A stretch of DNA of 64,000 nt from Paractinoplanes maris (GTDB taxonomy: Bacteria; Actinomycetota; Actinomycetes; Mycobacteriales; Micromonosporaceae). A program made the translations under genes and the position numbers. The stretch spans positions 62,001-126,000 of the forward strand of contig NZ_JALPVL010000012.1 of assembly GCF_023544465.1 (NCBI RefSeq), given 5' to 3'. Under the pieces are notes generated by a model. It did no database searches, was not told the DNA's origin, and saw only the letters and a program-made list of their open reading frames with translations. This document shows positions 26,297-34,732 of this stretch, piece after piece. The number at the start of each line of letters is the position of its first letter. Position 1 is the first letter of the stretch.

Positions 26297-26459
26297 TTCG
26301 CCGCGCCGGGCTGCGTGAGGAGGTTCGCCGCGCCGGGCTGCGCAAGGAGGTTCGCCGCGCCGGGCTGCGCGAGGAGGTTCGCCGCGCCGGGCTGCGAGAG
26401 GAGGTCCGGCGCGCCGGGCTTCGTGAAGAGGTCCGCCCGCGCCGGGCTGCGCGACGCGG
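26297..26459. repeat. 27-bp tandem repeat, about 6 copies
   Basis: The unit begins TTCGCCGCGCCGGGCTGCG and ends in CGAGGAGG. The first four copies differ by one or two bases, the last two more. It begins 11 nt after the DUF2795 stop and ends 22 nt before the SDR start. Each unit carries a GAGGAGG, which looks like a ribosome-binding sequence. In the SDR frame the array reads as a 9-residue VRRAGLREE repeat without an upstream start. Confidence 0.94.
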
Positions 26460-26481
26460 TCCGGCGCGGTATGACCGGGTG

Positions 26482-27249
26482 ATGAGTTCATCTGTGGTGG
26501 TCACCGGGGGCGGGCGTGGTGTCGGGCGCGCGATCGTGGAGCGGCTCCTGGCCCAGGACGACGGCCCGGTGGTCGTGATGGAACGAGACCGGGCGACGCT
26601 CGACTGGGCCGGCGATCAGATCACCGGCGGACGGCTCGTTCCGGTGATCGGCGATGCCGCCGACGAGCGGATCGCCGCGCGGGCCGTCGAGGCGGCCGGG
26701 ACGTTGCGCGGCTGGGTCAACAACGCCGCCGTCTTTCCCACCGGATGGTTGCACGAGATGCCCGCGCGGGAAGCCGGCGCGCTGATAGCCCGCAACGTCG
26801 AGCCCGTCGTCACCGGTTGCCGGGCCGCGATCGGCGCGTTCCTGGCCGCGGGCACCGGCGGGTCGATCGTCAACATCTCGTCCCACCAGGCGCAACGACC
26901 GGTCCGCGGCGCCTTCGCTTACGCGACGGCGAAGGCCGCGATCGAGGGACTGACGCGTGCGCTGGCCGTCGACTACGGCCCCCAAGGCGTACGGGTCAAC
27001 GCCCTCGCCCTCGGCTCGATCTCCACCGACCGGTCCGACGCCCACGTGGCCGCCCTGGACCCGGCGGCCCGCGAGGCTTTCGACCGCGAGATCCGCCTGC
27101 TGCAGCCGCTGGGCCGGATGGGCCGCACCGACGAGGTGGCCGAAGCCGCCGCCTTCCTGCTGTCCGCCCACGCGTCCTTCATCAACGGCGCCATCCTCCC
27201 GGTCGACGGCGGCCGCTCGGCAGTCGGCCGAGACCCCGAGGAGCTTTGA
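26482..27249 (+). CDS. Short-chain dehydrogenase/reductase (SDR)
   Basis: 255 residues, usual classical-SDR length. The cofactor loop is TGGGRGVG, followed by NNAAVF, the catalytic Ser in VNISSHQ and the YxxxK pair YATAK. The C-terminus GRMGRTDEVAEAAAFLLS and FINGAILPVDGG is typical of the FabG-like branch. The substrate is unknown. The ATG is chosen as the first codon that gives the proper Rossmann start; no strong ribosome site lies directly before it, and the frame is open into the upstream repeat array. Confidence 0.9.
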   Translation: MSSSVVVTGGGRGVGRAIVERLLAQDDGPVVVMERDRATLDWAGDQITGGRLVPVIGDAADERIAARAVEAAGTLRGWVNNAAVFPTGWLHEMPAREAGALIARNVEPVVTGCRAAIGAFLAAGTGGSIVNISSHQAQRPVRGAFAYATAKAAIEGLTRALAVDYGPQGVRVNALALGSISTDRSDAHVAALDPAAREAFDREIRLLQPLGRMGRTDEVAEAAAFLLSAHASFINGAILPVDGGRSAVGRDPEEL

Positions 27250-27269
27250 CGCCGCCTGCGCCGGGCCCG

Positions 27270-27500
27270 AGGGGTGCGCTGCATGAGCCGGGCCAACAGG
27301 GGGCCGCATGAGCCTGGCCGGGGGACATGAGCCGGTCGAGGGGGGCCGCATGAGCCTGGCCGGGGGACATGAGCCGGTCGAGGGGGCCGCATGACCCGGC
27401 CGAGGGGGGCCGCATGAGCCGGCCGAGGGGGCCGCATGACCCGGGCCGAGGGGGGCCACCTGACCCGGGGCCAGGGGGGCCACCTGACCCGGGCCCGAGG
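27270..27500. repeat. Tandem array of about 20-22-bp units between convergent genes
   Basis: Around ten units based on GGGGGCCGCATGAGCCTGGC. Two copies are joined to a GGGGGACATGAGCCGGTCGA partner, making a 41-bp period. Later copies change CGCATGAC to CACCTGAC. The array begins about 20 nt after the SDR stop and runs to the stop of the convergent membrane-protein gene. Confidence 0.9.
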
Positions 27501-27502
27501 GG

Positions 27503-28720
27503 TCAGTCGGCGGCCAGGTAGGCGGTGGAGAAGGGCTCGTGGCGGGCGCGCATGTCGGCGTAGGCGGTCAGGATCAAGGGGCAGATGACCACGCCGGTGG
27601 CGACCGAGAAGAGGGCTGAGAGCACGGCCGAGGCGATGCCCAGGGGTGATGAGGTATCGGCCCCCGGGTTGAGGACGCCGACGAACACGCCTTCGACCAG
27701 GATGAACGCGATGTTCAGGCCGCCGACCGTGGCGATGCGGGCGATCGAGGCACCGAAGTCGGCGTGGAAGAGCTGGAAGGCCCGGCCGATGCCCTTGCCG
27801 CGTTCGAGCAGGATGATCGGCGGCAGGATGATGAGCACGATCGCCGCGTAGATGCCGGGCAGGAAGCAGAGCAGGGCGCCGGCCAGGACCGTCAGGCCGG
27901 CCAGGATCTGCCAGCCGAGCAGCGCGAGAGAGCGGCGGAGGCCGGCCAGCAGAGCTTGCCCGGCCGAGACCGGGCGGCCGGTGGCGCGCTGGACGACGAC
28001 CTCCAGGGTGGCCAGCTGGGCGACCAGGGTGAGCACCACGGCGAGCAGCGTGAACGGCAGGAGCAGGAGAAGCGGCGTGAAGACCTCGCTGAGGTCGGGC
28101 GCAGTGGTTCCGGAGAAGCCGACCTGCTCGGGCACGTAGAGGGCCGACAGGACGCCGACGATCGCCAGCGGGATCGCCCAGAGCAGCTGCACCTGCACCA
28201 TCGGGCGCCAGACCGCCGCCAGCAGCGTGAAGCTGCGCTGCCACCAGCCGCCGAAGTTTGCACTGACCAGTGGGTCCTCGGGGCCGGCGTAGTAGCCGGG
28301 CGGAAGCTGATAGCCGGGGCCGGCGGGGCCATATCCGGGTGGCCCGTAACCGGCAGCACCGTAGGCCGACGGGTCGTACCCGGGTGCCCCCTGATGAGGA
28401 GCACCGTAGGCCTGCCACGGGTCATGACCCGGCGGCACCTGGTAGTACCCCGGCGGTTGCTGTGGCGGGCCGTATCCGGGCTGCCCGTACGGCGGCGGCC
28501 CGACCGGTGGCTGACTGCCCGGCTGCTGGTCTCCCGGCGCGGCGGGGGGCTGCTGCCAGGGCGACGGCGGTTGGTGGCCCGGGACGGGCGGGGGCGCCTG
28601 GGGAGAGGCGGCGGTCGGGTCCGCGGGCGGCGGTGTCGCAGTCGGGTCGCTGGGCGGCGGGGGAGTGCCCGGCGAGTCCGGCGGCTCCTCGTCCGGCGTC
28701 TCGGGTGCCTTGTCGCTCAC
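27503..28720 (-). CDS. Membrane protein with long Pro/Gly/Tyr-rich N-terminal region
   Basis: 405 residues. The first about 150 are a disordered Pro/Gly/Gln/Tyr-rich stretch (PPGYGPAGPG-type repeats). The rest has around six hydrophobic helices and the ending CPLILTAYADMRARHEPFSTAYLA, like the YciC/GPDPase-membrane-type proteins of actinomycetes. Transport or enzymatic function is not known. The GTG at 28720 is preferred (GGGGA at 4 nt); a GTG 15 nt upstream has no such site. It is divergent from the giant helicase fusion gene across 129 nt. Confidence 0.82.
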   Translation of the reverse strand: MSDKAPETPDEEPPDSPGTPPPPSDPTATPPPADPTAASPQAPPPVPGHQPPSPWQQPPAAPGDQQPGSQPPVGPPPYGQPGYGPPQQPPGYYQVPPGHDPWQAYGAPHQGAPGYDPSAYGAAGYGPPGYGPAGPGYQLPPGYYAGPEDPLVSANFGGWWQRSFTLLAAVWRPMVQVQLLWAIPLAIVGVLSALYVPEQVGFSGTTAPDLSEVFTPLLLLLPFTLLAVVLTLVAQLATLEVVVQRATGRPVSAGQALLAGLRRSLALLGWQILAGLTVLAGALLCFLPGIYAAIVLIILPPIILLERGKGIGRAFQLFHADFGASIARIATVGGLNIAFILVEGVFVGVLNPGADTSSPLGIASAVLSALFSVATGVVICPLILTAYADMRARHEPFSTAYLAAD

Positions 28721-28837
28721 GTCGTCCCCGTTCACTTTTGAAGATCAGCGGCGACACCATAGCTGCCGGGTGGTCGCGTCCGCTTCCTCCGCTCGGCACG
28801 CGGGCCGCGGCGAAGGGGGCACGAGACCGGGCGTCCT

Positions 28838-28843
28838 AGACTT
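28838..28843 (+). promoter_or_regulatory. Candidate -10 box for a leaderless transcript
   Basis: TAGACT lies 6 nt before the ATG of the helicase fusion gene, the spacing seen in leaderless actinomycete mRNAs. The GGAGG touching the ATG is too close to act as a normal ribosome site. No good -35 was seen. Confidence 0.35.
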
Positions 28844-28849
28844 CGGAGG

Positions 28850-31800
28850 ATGGCCGAGCAGCTGGAGTCGCCCACAACGATCCGGGATCGGGCCGTTGCG
28901 GTCGCCGACTACCTGCTCGCCGTACGCGCTCAGATGGAACGCCCCGCCCGGACCGTGCCCACCGACGCCCTTCACCTGGACACGCTGCCGCACCACGCCG
29001 CTTGCAGCCTGGGCCCCACCGCCGCTGTGCCGGGGGCCGACGCCGACGGAACCTCCTGGTTGAGGGTCGGCCTGCCCGAGCTGCCGCCGCCGGTCAGCGT
29101 GCCCGCCGAGCTGCGGCGGAGGCTGCGCGGCGACATCACCGCGGCCACCGAGCCGGCCGCCTCCGAAAAGTCCGAACAGGAAGAGGAGGAGCCGGCCGGC
29201 TTCGCCGCCTGGCGGGACGAGGTGTGGCGGCCGTGGGCCTTCGCCACCGCCGAGGCCGAGAAGACCCGCGAGCTGCACCGCCGCCTCTTCGACCTGATGC
29301 ACCAGCTCGACATGACCGCCGCCACCACCGAGCTGGTCTGGGGCCACGGCCTCCTGGAGACCACGGTCAACGGCGAGCGCGTCCGCTATCCGCTGGTCGC
29401 GACACCGGTGCTGATCGAGTACGAGCCCGACCGCTCCCTGATCACCGTCTCCCCGGCCGGCCCGTCCCGGCTGCAGACCGACGCCCTGTCCGGGCTCGAC
29501 GACCGTTATCTGAGCCAGCTCGTCGCCCTGGCCGGCCCGGCCGGCACGCTCGAGGTCGACCTCTGGAACGACCTGGAGCGGCGTGAGCTCTTCGAGCGGG
29601 CCTTGGGCCGCCTCGGCCACGACCGGCTGATCACGAGTGAGGAGACGACCCGCCCGCACGTCAAGGACGTCGGCGTCCTCTTCGCGCGGCCCAAGCAGAG
29701 GCTGCTCCGCGGCTTCCTGGAGAACCTGCGCGACCGCCTGCTCACCGGCGACACCACCGCGGTCGGCTCGCTGGCCGCGATCGTCGCCCACGAGCCCAGC
29801 AAGCTGCGGATGCCCGGGGACGACGAGGGCAACTGGCAGCGGGTCGGTGAGCGCCTGCTGATGCCGCTGCCCACCAACGAGGCCCAGGAGTCGATCGCCC
29901 GCCGCCTGGCCCAGCACCGCAACGTCGCCGTCCAGGGTCCGCCCGGCACCGGCAAGACCCACACGATCCGCAACCTGATCTGCCACCTCATGGCGAACGG
30001 CAAGCGGGTGCTGGTCGTCGCGCAGAAGGAGGACCCGCTGCGGGTGCTCCGGGACGGCTTGCCTGAGGAGATCCGCTCGTTGTGCCTGGCCGTGCTCGGC
30101 CGCACCACCGACCAGCTCGTCCAGTTGCAGCTGGCCGCCCGGGAGCTCTCGGATCGGGCCGCCACGCTCGACAAGGCGGCCGAGGCCCGCCGCGTCGAGC
30201 GCCTCACCTCGTCGTTGGAGGAGGCCGAGCGCGAGCTGGCCACGGCGCTGGGTGGTCTGCGGGCGATCGCCGAGAACGAGGCCGTGACCTATCTGATCGA
30301 CGGTGCTCCGATGACCCCGGTCGAGGTGGGCGCCTGGCTGCGCGAGCGGGCCGCGCACGACGCCGGCATCCCGGACCCGATCGACGGGCCGCCGCCGCTC
30401 GACGGCACCGAGTTCACCACCCTGCTCGCCCTGTCGACCAGCATCTCGCCCCGGGACCGGGCCGGCGCTCGGCAGCCGCTGCCGGCCACCGGCGATCTCC
30501 CCACGGCGGCCGGGGAACGGCAGCGAAGGGCGGAGCGCGACGCGCTTCTCGCGGAGACGAGTCGTCTCGCGGCCGAGGGTCTCGCCCTGGACGCCGTACG
30601 GAACACGAACGTCGCCGCCGCCCGCGACGACCTGAACGACGCGCTGGCCTGGTTGCGCCGCCGCGAGGGCTCATGGACCGACCGGCTCGGCCGGCTGCTC
30701 ACCGACCCGCACTGGCGCGCGGTCTGGACCGATCACGTGGCCGCCACCGAGGCCCTGCTGGCCGAGCTGGCCACGCTGACCAGGACCTTGGCCGGCCACC
30801 AGGTGAGCGTCCCCGAGTCGTACGGGTCGGAACCGAAACGCCTGCTGACCCAGCTGGCCGAGATCCGGCAGCGGTTCGCGAGCGGCCGCGGGCTGAGCCG
30901 TCTGCTCCAGGCGGCGCTGTGGCGGCTGGCCGACGACGTGCGGGTGGACGGTGAGCCGCTGCGCAGTGCCGAGGACGTCGACGTCGCGGCCGCCTGGGTA
31001 CGCCGCGGTCAGGCCCACCGGCGCCTCGGCGGGCACTGGTCGGAGTGGCGGCAGCGGCTCGACATCGCCGCGCCCCCGGCCGGTTGGGGCGACCCCGAGG
31101 TCTGGGCGGGGGCGCTGCTCACCGACGCACGGCAGTCGCTCGACTGGGACGTACGGCATTGGCCCGCCCTCGCCGAGCGGCTGGCCACCCTCGTGCCCCA
31201 GCACGACCTCGATCTCGACCCGGCCCGGCTGGCGGAGGTGGCCGCGCTGCTCGAGGCGGCTCCCGCGGTCTACCGGCTGGACAATCTGGTGGAGAGTGAG
31301 AGATCGGTCGCGGCCGCGCTGGAACCCTGGCCGCACCTGGCCCGGGCGTGGGCGACCCTCGACGGCTGGGACGACGAGGTGGCCGAGGTGAAGCGCCGGG
31401 CGAGCCTCCGGCCCGCGGCCGAGCAGTTCGCCGGCCTGCACGCCCGGCTGAAAGTCGCAGCACCCGAGTGGGCCGCCCTGATCGAGCAGGGACGCGTTCC
31501 GCCGGTCAGCGGCAAGGCGTGCCTGGCCGCCTGGCAGTGGCGGCGCGCCCAGACCTGGTTCGACGACGTGATCGGCAGCGTCGACCCGGCGGTGCTGGCC
31601 AAGCGGGTCGAGAGCGCCCGCGACAAGATCCGCCGGCGCACCGCCGAGCTGGTCGTCGCGTCGGCCTGGCTGGAGGTCTCGCGCAGCCTGGACGATCGGC
31701 GGCGCGCCGCGCTGGCCGACTGGACCACCGCGCTCCGCAAGATCGGCAAGGGCACCGGCCGGACGGCGGCCGCCTGGCAGGCCCACGCGCAGCGGGCGAT

Positions 31801-33808
31801 GGAGTCGGCCGTCGAGGCCGTGCCGGTCTGGGTCATGTCGGTCGACCGGGCGATCGAGCAGTTCGCCGGCGGTGCCCGCTTCGACGTGGTGATCGTGGAC
31901 GAGGCGTCGCAGGCCGACCTGTTCGCGCTGCCGGTGCTGTCGCTGGCCGAGCGGGCCGTGGTGGTCGGTGACGATCAGCAGATCGGTCCTCAGCTGAGCT
32001 TCGTCGGGCCGGTCACCGGTCTGATCCACAGTCATCTGGACGACGTGCCGTCGGCCGAGCACTTCGACCCGGAGTCGTCGCTCTACGACCACGCGGTGCG
32101 CCGCTCGCCCGAGCGGATTCTGCTCACCGAGCACTTCCGCTGCGTGCCGCAGATCATCGAGTTCTCGTCGCGGCACTACTACGACGGCAAGATCATGCCG
32201 TTGCGCGCCGACCGGCCGGCGTTCGCTCCGCTGCGTACGGTGTTCCTGCCCGACGGCGTGCGGCAGCAGCTGGCCGGATTCGGCGACGTCAACGTGGCCG
32301 AGGCCGACGCGCTGGTCGAGCAGGTGGTGTCGATCGTCCGCGACCCGGGCTACGACGGCCGGACGCTCGGGGTGATCTCGTTGCTGAGCACCAGCGGTCA
32401 GGCCGGTTACCTGCTGCATCAGCTGCGCGAGGCGATCGGCGAGGACGAGATCCAGGCGCGCCGGCTGCGGGTCGGCGACGCCTACACGTTCCAGGGTGAC
32501 GAGCGCGACGTCGTGCTGGTGTCCATGGTGGTCTCGGACAACGACCCGCGGGTGGCCGCGTTCACCAAGCGCGAGTATCACCGCCGGATCAATGTGGCCG
32601 CCTCGCGCGCGCGGGACCAGCTCTGGATCTTCCACTCGGTGCGCCCCGGATCGCTGCCGGCCGACGACGCGCGGGGCCTGCTGCTCACGTACGCGCTGAA
32701 TCTCGCCCCGGCCGAGGAGGCCGCCGACCTGGCCGGGCGCTGCGAGAGCGACTTCGAGCGGGAGGTGCTCAAACGCCTGCTGGCTCGCGGGTTCCGGCCG
32801 ATCCCGCAGTTCCGGATCGGCGCCTACCGCATCGACTTCGTGCTCAACGCCCCGGACGGCCGCCGGCTGGCCATCGAGTGTGACGGCGACGCCTATCACG
32901 GCCCGGAGCAGTGGGAGAGCGACATGCGACGCCAGGCGGTGCTGGAACGGGTCGGCAACTGCGTCTTCGTCCGCATCCGGGGCAGCATCTATGCCCGTGA
33001 GCCGGAGGCGGCGATGGGCCCGGTGTGGCAGCGCATCACCGAGCTCGGCATCACGCCGCCGCCGCGGCGCACGGTGCTCGAAGTGGGCCAGTGGCAGGGC
33101 TCGGGTTCGCCCGACGCCCGGCGGCTGACCGAGGGCGCGGCCGCTCTGGCCTCGATGATCCCGGCCGACCGCCGGGTGCGGGTGCCGCTGACCGACTCGC
33201 TGGCCGGCAACCTGGCGGCGATCCGCTCGGCGATCACCGAGCCGCCGGCGGTGACCGTCGGGGGCGACTGCGGAGTCGAGCTGGCGCCGATCGAGGCGGC
33301 GCTCGAGCGGTACGGCGACGGTCTGGTCGTGGTCTGGTTCGACGCGCACGGCGACCTGCACACGCCCGAGTCGTCTCCGTCGGGCGCGTTCCACGGCATG
33401 GTGTTGCGCACCCTGCTCGGCGAGGGGCCGCCCGAGTTGGCGCCGCACCGCACGTTGCGCCCGGCCCAGGTGGTGCTGGCCGGTGTCCGGGCCTTGGAAC
33501 CCGCCGAGAAGGAGTACATCTCGGACCACGCCATCGAGGTGGCCGACCTCGAATCGCTGCCCTCGGTGGTGGCGGCGGCCGGGACCCGGGCCGTCTACCT
33601 CCACATCGATCTGGACGTGCTCGACCCGTCGTGGTTCAGCTCGGTCGGTTTCCCCGAGCCCGATGGCGTACGCCCCGAGCGCCTGGCCGCCGCGGTCCGG
33701 GCGCTGATCGACCGCTTCCCGCTGGCCGGCCTCGGCATCTGCGAATACCAGCCGGGTGATCCGGGCGACCGCGAGGTGCTCGCCGGCCTGATCCGCTCGT
33801 TCTTCTAA
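28850..33808 (+). CDS. SF1 helicase - PD-(D/E)XK nuclease - ureohydrolase (arginase-fold) fusion
   Basis: One uninterrupted 1652-residue frame with three enzymes. (1) A large Upf1/Dna2-type helicase: Walker A GPPGTGKTHT (363-372), about 600 residues of helical insertion, Walker B VVIVDEASQAD (near 1017), VGDDQQIGP, TEHFRC, YTFQGDERDVVLVS (near 1213), and NVAASRARDQLW (near 1250). (2) A Vsr/MTES_1575-type nuclease: Asp1329 in YRIDFVL, Glu1343 and Asp1345 in IECDGDAYH. (3) From about 1405, an arginase-fold domain: GGDC (1471-1474), DAHGD (1498-1502), HIDLDVLDP (1585-1593), which keep the DxHxD and DxD metal ligands. Helicase-nuclease proteins of type 1+2 are known; the added ureohydrolase is unexpected. 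An in-frame GTG at 33074 could start a separate arginase but has no ribosome site, and no stop separates the parts. Confidence 0.85.
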   Translation: MAEQLESPTTIRDRAVAVADYLLAVRAQMERPARTVPTDALHLDTLPHHAACSLGPTAAVPGADADGTSWLRVGLPELPPPVSVPAELRRRLRGDITAATEPAASEKSEQEEEEPAGFAAWRDEVWRPWAFATAEAEKTRELHRRLFDLMHQLDMTAATTELVWGHGLLETTVNGERVRYPLVATPVLIEYEPDRSLITVSPAGPSRLQTDALSGLDDRYLSQLVALAGPAGTLEVDLWNDLERRELFERALGRLGHDRLITSEETTRPHVKDVGVLFARPKQRLLRGFLENLRDRLLTGDTTAVGSLAAIVAHEPSKLRMPGDDEGNWQRVGERLLMPLPTNEAQESIARRLAQHRNVAVQGPPGTGKTHTIRNLICHLMANGKRVLVVAQKEDPLRVLRDGLPEEIRSLCLAVLGRTTDQLVQLQLAARELSDRAATLDKAAEARRVERLTSSLEEAERELATALGGLRAIAENEAVTYLIDGAPMTPVEVGAWLRERAAHDAGIPDPIDGPPPLDGTEFTTLLALSTSISPRDRAGARQPLPATGDLPTAAGERQRRAERDALLAETSRLAAEGLALDAVRNTNVAAARDDLNDALAWLRRREGSWTDRLGRLLTDPHWRAVWTDHVAATEALLAELATLTRTLAGHQVSVPESYGSEPKRLLTQLAEIRQRFASGRGLSRLLQAALWRLADDVRVDGEPLRSAEDVDVAAAWVRRGQAHRRLGGHWSEWRQRLDIAAPPAGWGDPEVWAGALLTDARQSLDWDVRHWPALAERLATLVPQHDLDLDPARLAEVAALLEAAPAVYRLDNLVESERSVAAALEPWPHLARAWATLDGWDDEVAEVKRRASLRPAAEQFAGLHARLKVAAPEWAALIEQGRVPPVSGKACLAAWQWRRAQTWFDDVIGSVDPAVLAKRVESARDKIRRRTAELVVASAWLEVSRSLDDRRRAALADWTTALRKIGKGTGRTAAAWQAHAQRAMESAVEAVPVWVMSVDRAIEQFAGGARFDVVIVDEASQADLFALPVLSLAERAVVVGDDQQIGPQLSFVGPVTGLIHSHLDDVPSAEHFDPESSLYDHAVRRSPERILLTEHFRCVPQIIEFSSRHYYDGKIMPLRADRPAFAPLRTVFLPDGVRQQLAGFGDVNVAEADALVEQVVSIVRDPGYDGRTLGVISLLSTSGQAGYLLHQLREAIGEDEIQARRLRVGDAYTFQGDERDVVLVSMVVSDNDPRVAAFTKREYHRRINVAASRARDQLWIFHSVRPGSLPADDARGLLLTYALNLAPAEEAADLAGRCESDFEREVLKRLLARGFRPIPQFRIGAYRIDFVLNAPDGRRLAIECDGDAYHGPEQWESDMRRQAVLERVGNCVFVRIRGSIYAREPEAAMGPVWQRITELGITPPPRRTVLEVGQWQGSGSPDARRLTEGAAALASMIPADRRVRVPLTDSLAGNLAAIRSAITEPPAVTVGGDCGVELAPIEAALERYGDGLVVVWFDAHGDLHTPESSPSGAFHGMVLRTLLGEGPPELAPHRTLRPAQVVLAGVRALEPAEKEYISDHAIEVADLESLPSVVAAAGTRAVYLHIDLDVLDPSWFSSVGFPEPDGVRPERLAAAVRALIDRFPLAGLGICEYQPGDPGDREVLAGLIRSFF

Positions 33809-33970
33809 GGCCTGTCCTGTCGATCACGTGGGAGTGAGGCGAGGTCCAGGTGGTGGCTGGCGGCGGCCGCAGAGCGGTCGCATACCGGGGTTGTATGTGG
33901 CCGTTCTGTGGACGTCGTCAGGCGCCGCCTGGGCCACGCCGCAGCCCCGCGTGATCGACAGGACAGGTCT
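33808..33970. mobile_element. 163-bp MITE with 21-bp terminal inverted repeats and TA target duplication
   Basis: Both ends carry CCTGTCCTGTCGATCACG as exact inverted copies (33811-33828 and 33950-33967). The full ends agree over 21 bp with one mismatch. A TA dinucleotide flanks each side (33806-33807 and 33971-33972), as for IS630/Tc1-type or some IS5-type elements. The interior codes for nothing. The insertion lies in the overlapping stop codons of two convergent genes, and the terminal A of the element now completes TAA for each of them. Confidence 0.88.
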
Positions 33971-34713
33971 TAGACGCTCAGCAGGTGAAGGGCGATCGCC
34001 TCGGCCGACCGGCGTGGTGACGTGGTCAGCACGTTGTGCCCGGCCTGACCGATGGTGACCATCGTGCCGCCGGTGATCGCCGCCACCTCGGCCCGCCAGC
34101 GCGCCGGCGCGACGGGGTCGAGCGCGCCGGCCAGCACGAGCGGCCGCACCGGCAACTTCACCAGGTCGTCCTCGACCACGTTGCGCACCGAGTGCCCGAC
34201 GGTCGCGAGCACCCGCCACGGCTTGGCGTCGACGATGTCGCGGGCCAGGATCGGCACCTGCCACGGCGCCTCGACCTGGGTGTCGAGCAGCCAGCGGCCG
34301 ATCAGCTGCCGGCGGCTGCGACCGCGCGGGTCGGTGGTCGGGGCGGCCAGCACCAGCGCGGCCACCGTCTCGGGCACGAGCAGGGCCAGCCGGGCCGCCA
34401 CCTCGGCGCCGAACGAGTGCCCGACCACGGCCACCCGGTCCAACCCGCGACCGGCCAGCCAGTCGGCCACCACGGCCGCGTGCTCGCCCACGTCGTAGGC
34501 CCGGGCCGGCTTGTCGCTGAGCCCGAAGCCCGGCAGGTCGGGCACGACCACGGGGTGCCGCCCGGCGAGGACGTGCGCCGTCGGCATCAGATAGCGGTGC
34601 GACACGGCCAGCCCGTGCAGCATCACCACCGGCAGCCCCGGCACGTCCTCGCACGCGCGGTCATGGAGGTCGAGCCCCGCCGCGCGCGTCCATCCGTGCC
34701 GGAACTCGCTCAC
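33970..34713 (-). CDS. Alpha/beta hydrolase
   Basis: 247 residues. Strand LPVVMLHGLAVSHRYLMP holds the oxyanion HG motif. The nucleophile elbow is GHSFGA, the acid is in LVLAGALDPVAP, and the catalytic His is in IGQAGHNVL. All three catalytic residues are in the expected order with a helical cap between. The substrate is unknown; it has no signal peptide. Its stop codon TAA is completed by the end of the adjacent MITE. The next gene upstream on the same strand ends 19 nt before it starts. Confidence 0.92.
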   Translation of the reverse strand: MSEFRHGWTRAAGLDLHDRACEDVPGLPVVMLHGLAVSHRYLMPTAHVLAGRHPVVVPDLPGFGLSDKPARAYDVGEHAAVVADWLAGRGLDRVAVVGHSFGAEVAARLALLVPETVAALVLAAPTTDPRGRSRRQLIGRWLLDTQVEAPWQVPILARDIVDAKPWRVLATVGHSVRNVVEDDLVKLPVRPLVLAGALDPVAPARWRAEVAAITGGTMVTIGQAGHNVLTTSPRRSAEAIALHLLSV

Positions 34714-34732
34714 GTCCGGCTTCAGTACCCGA

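Noticed and set aside
33074..33808. Separate arginase gene starting at an internal GTG
   Set aside because: No ribosome site before the GTG and no stop codon ending the helicase-nuclease before it; kept as one fusion with this caveat.
33824..34654. Minus-strand frame of 276 residues overlapping the hydrolase and the MITE
   Set aside because: It runs in another frame through the hydrolase and the non-coding element; the hydrolase frame has the catalytic triad.
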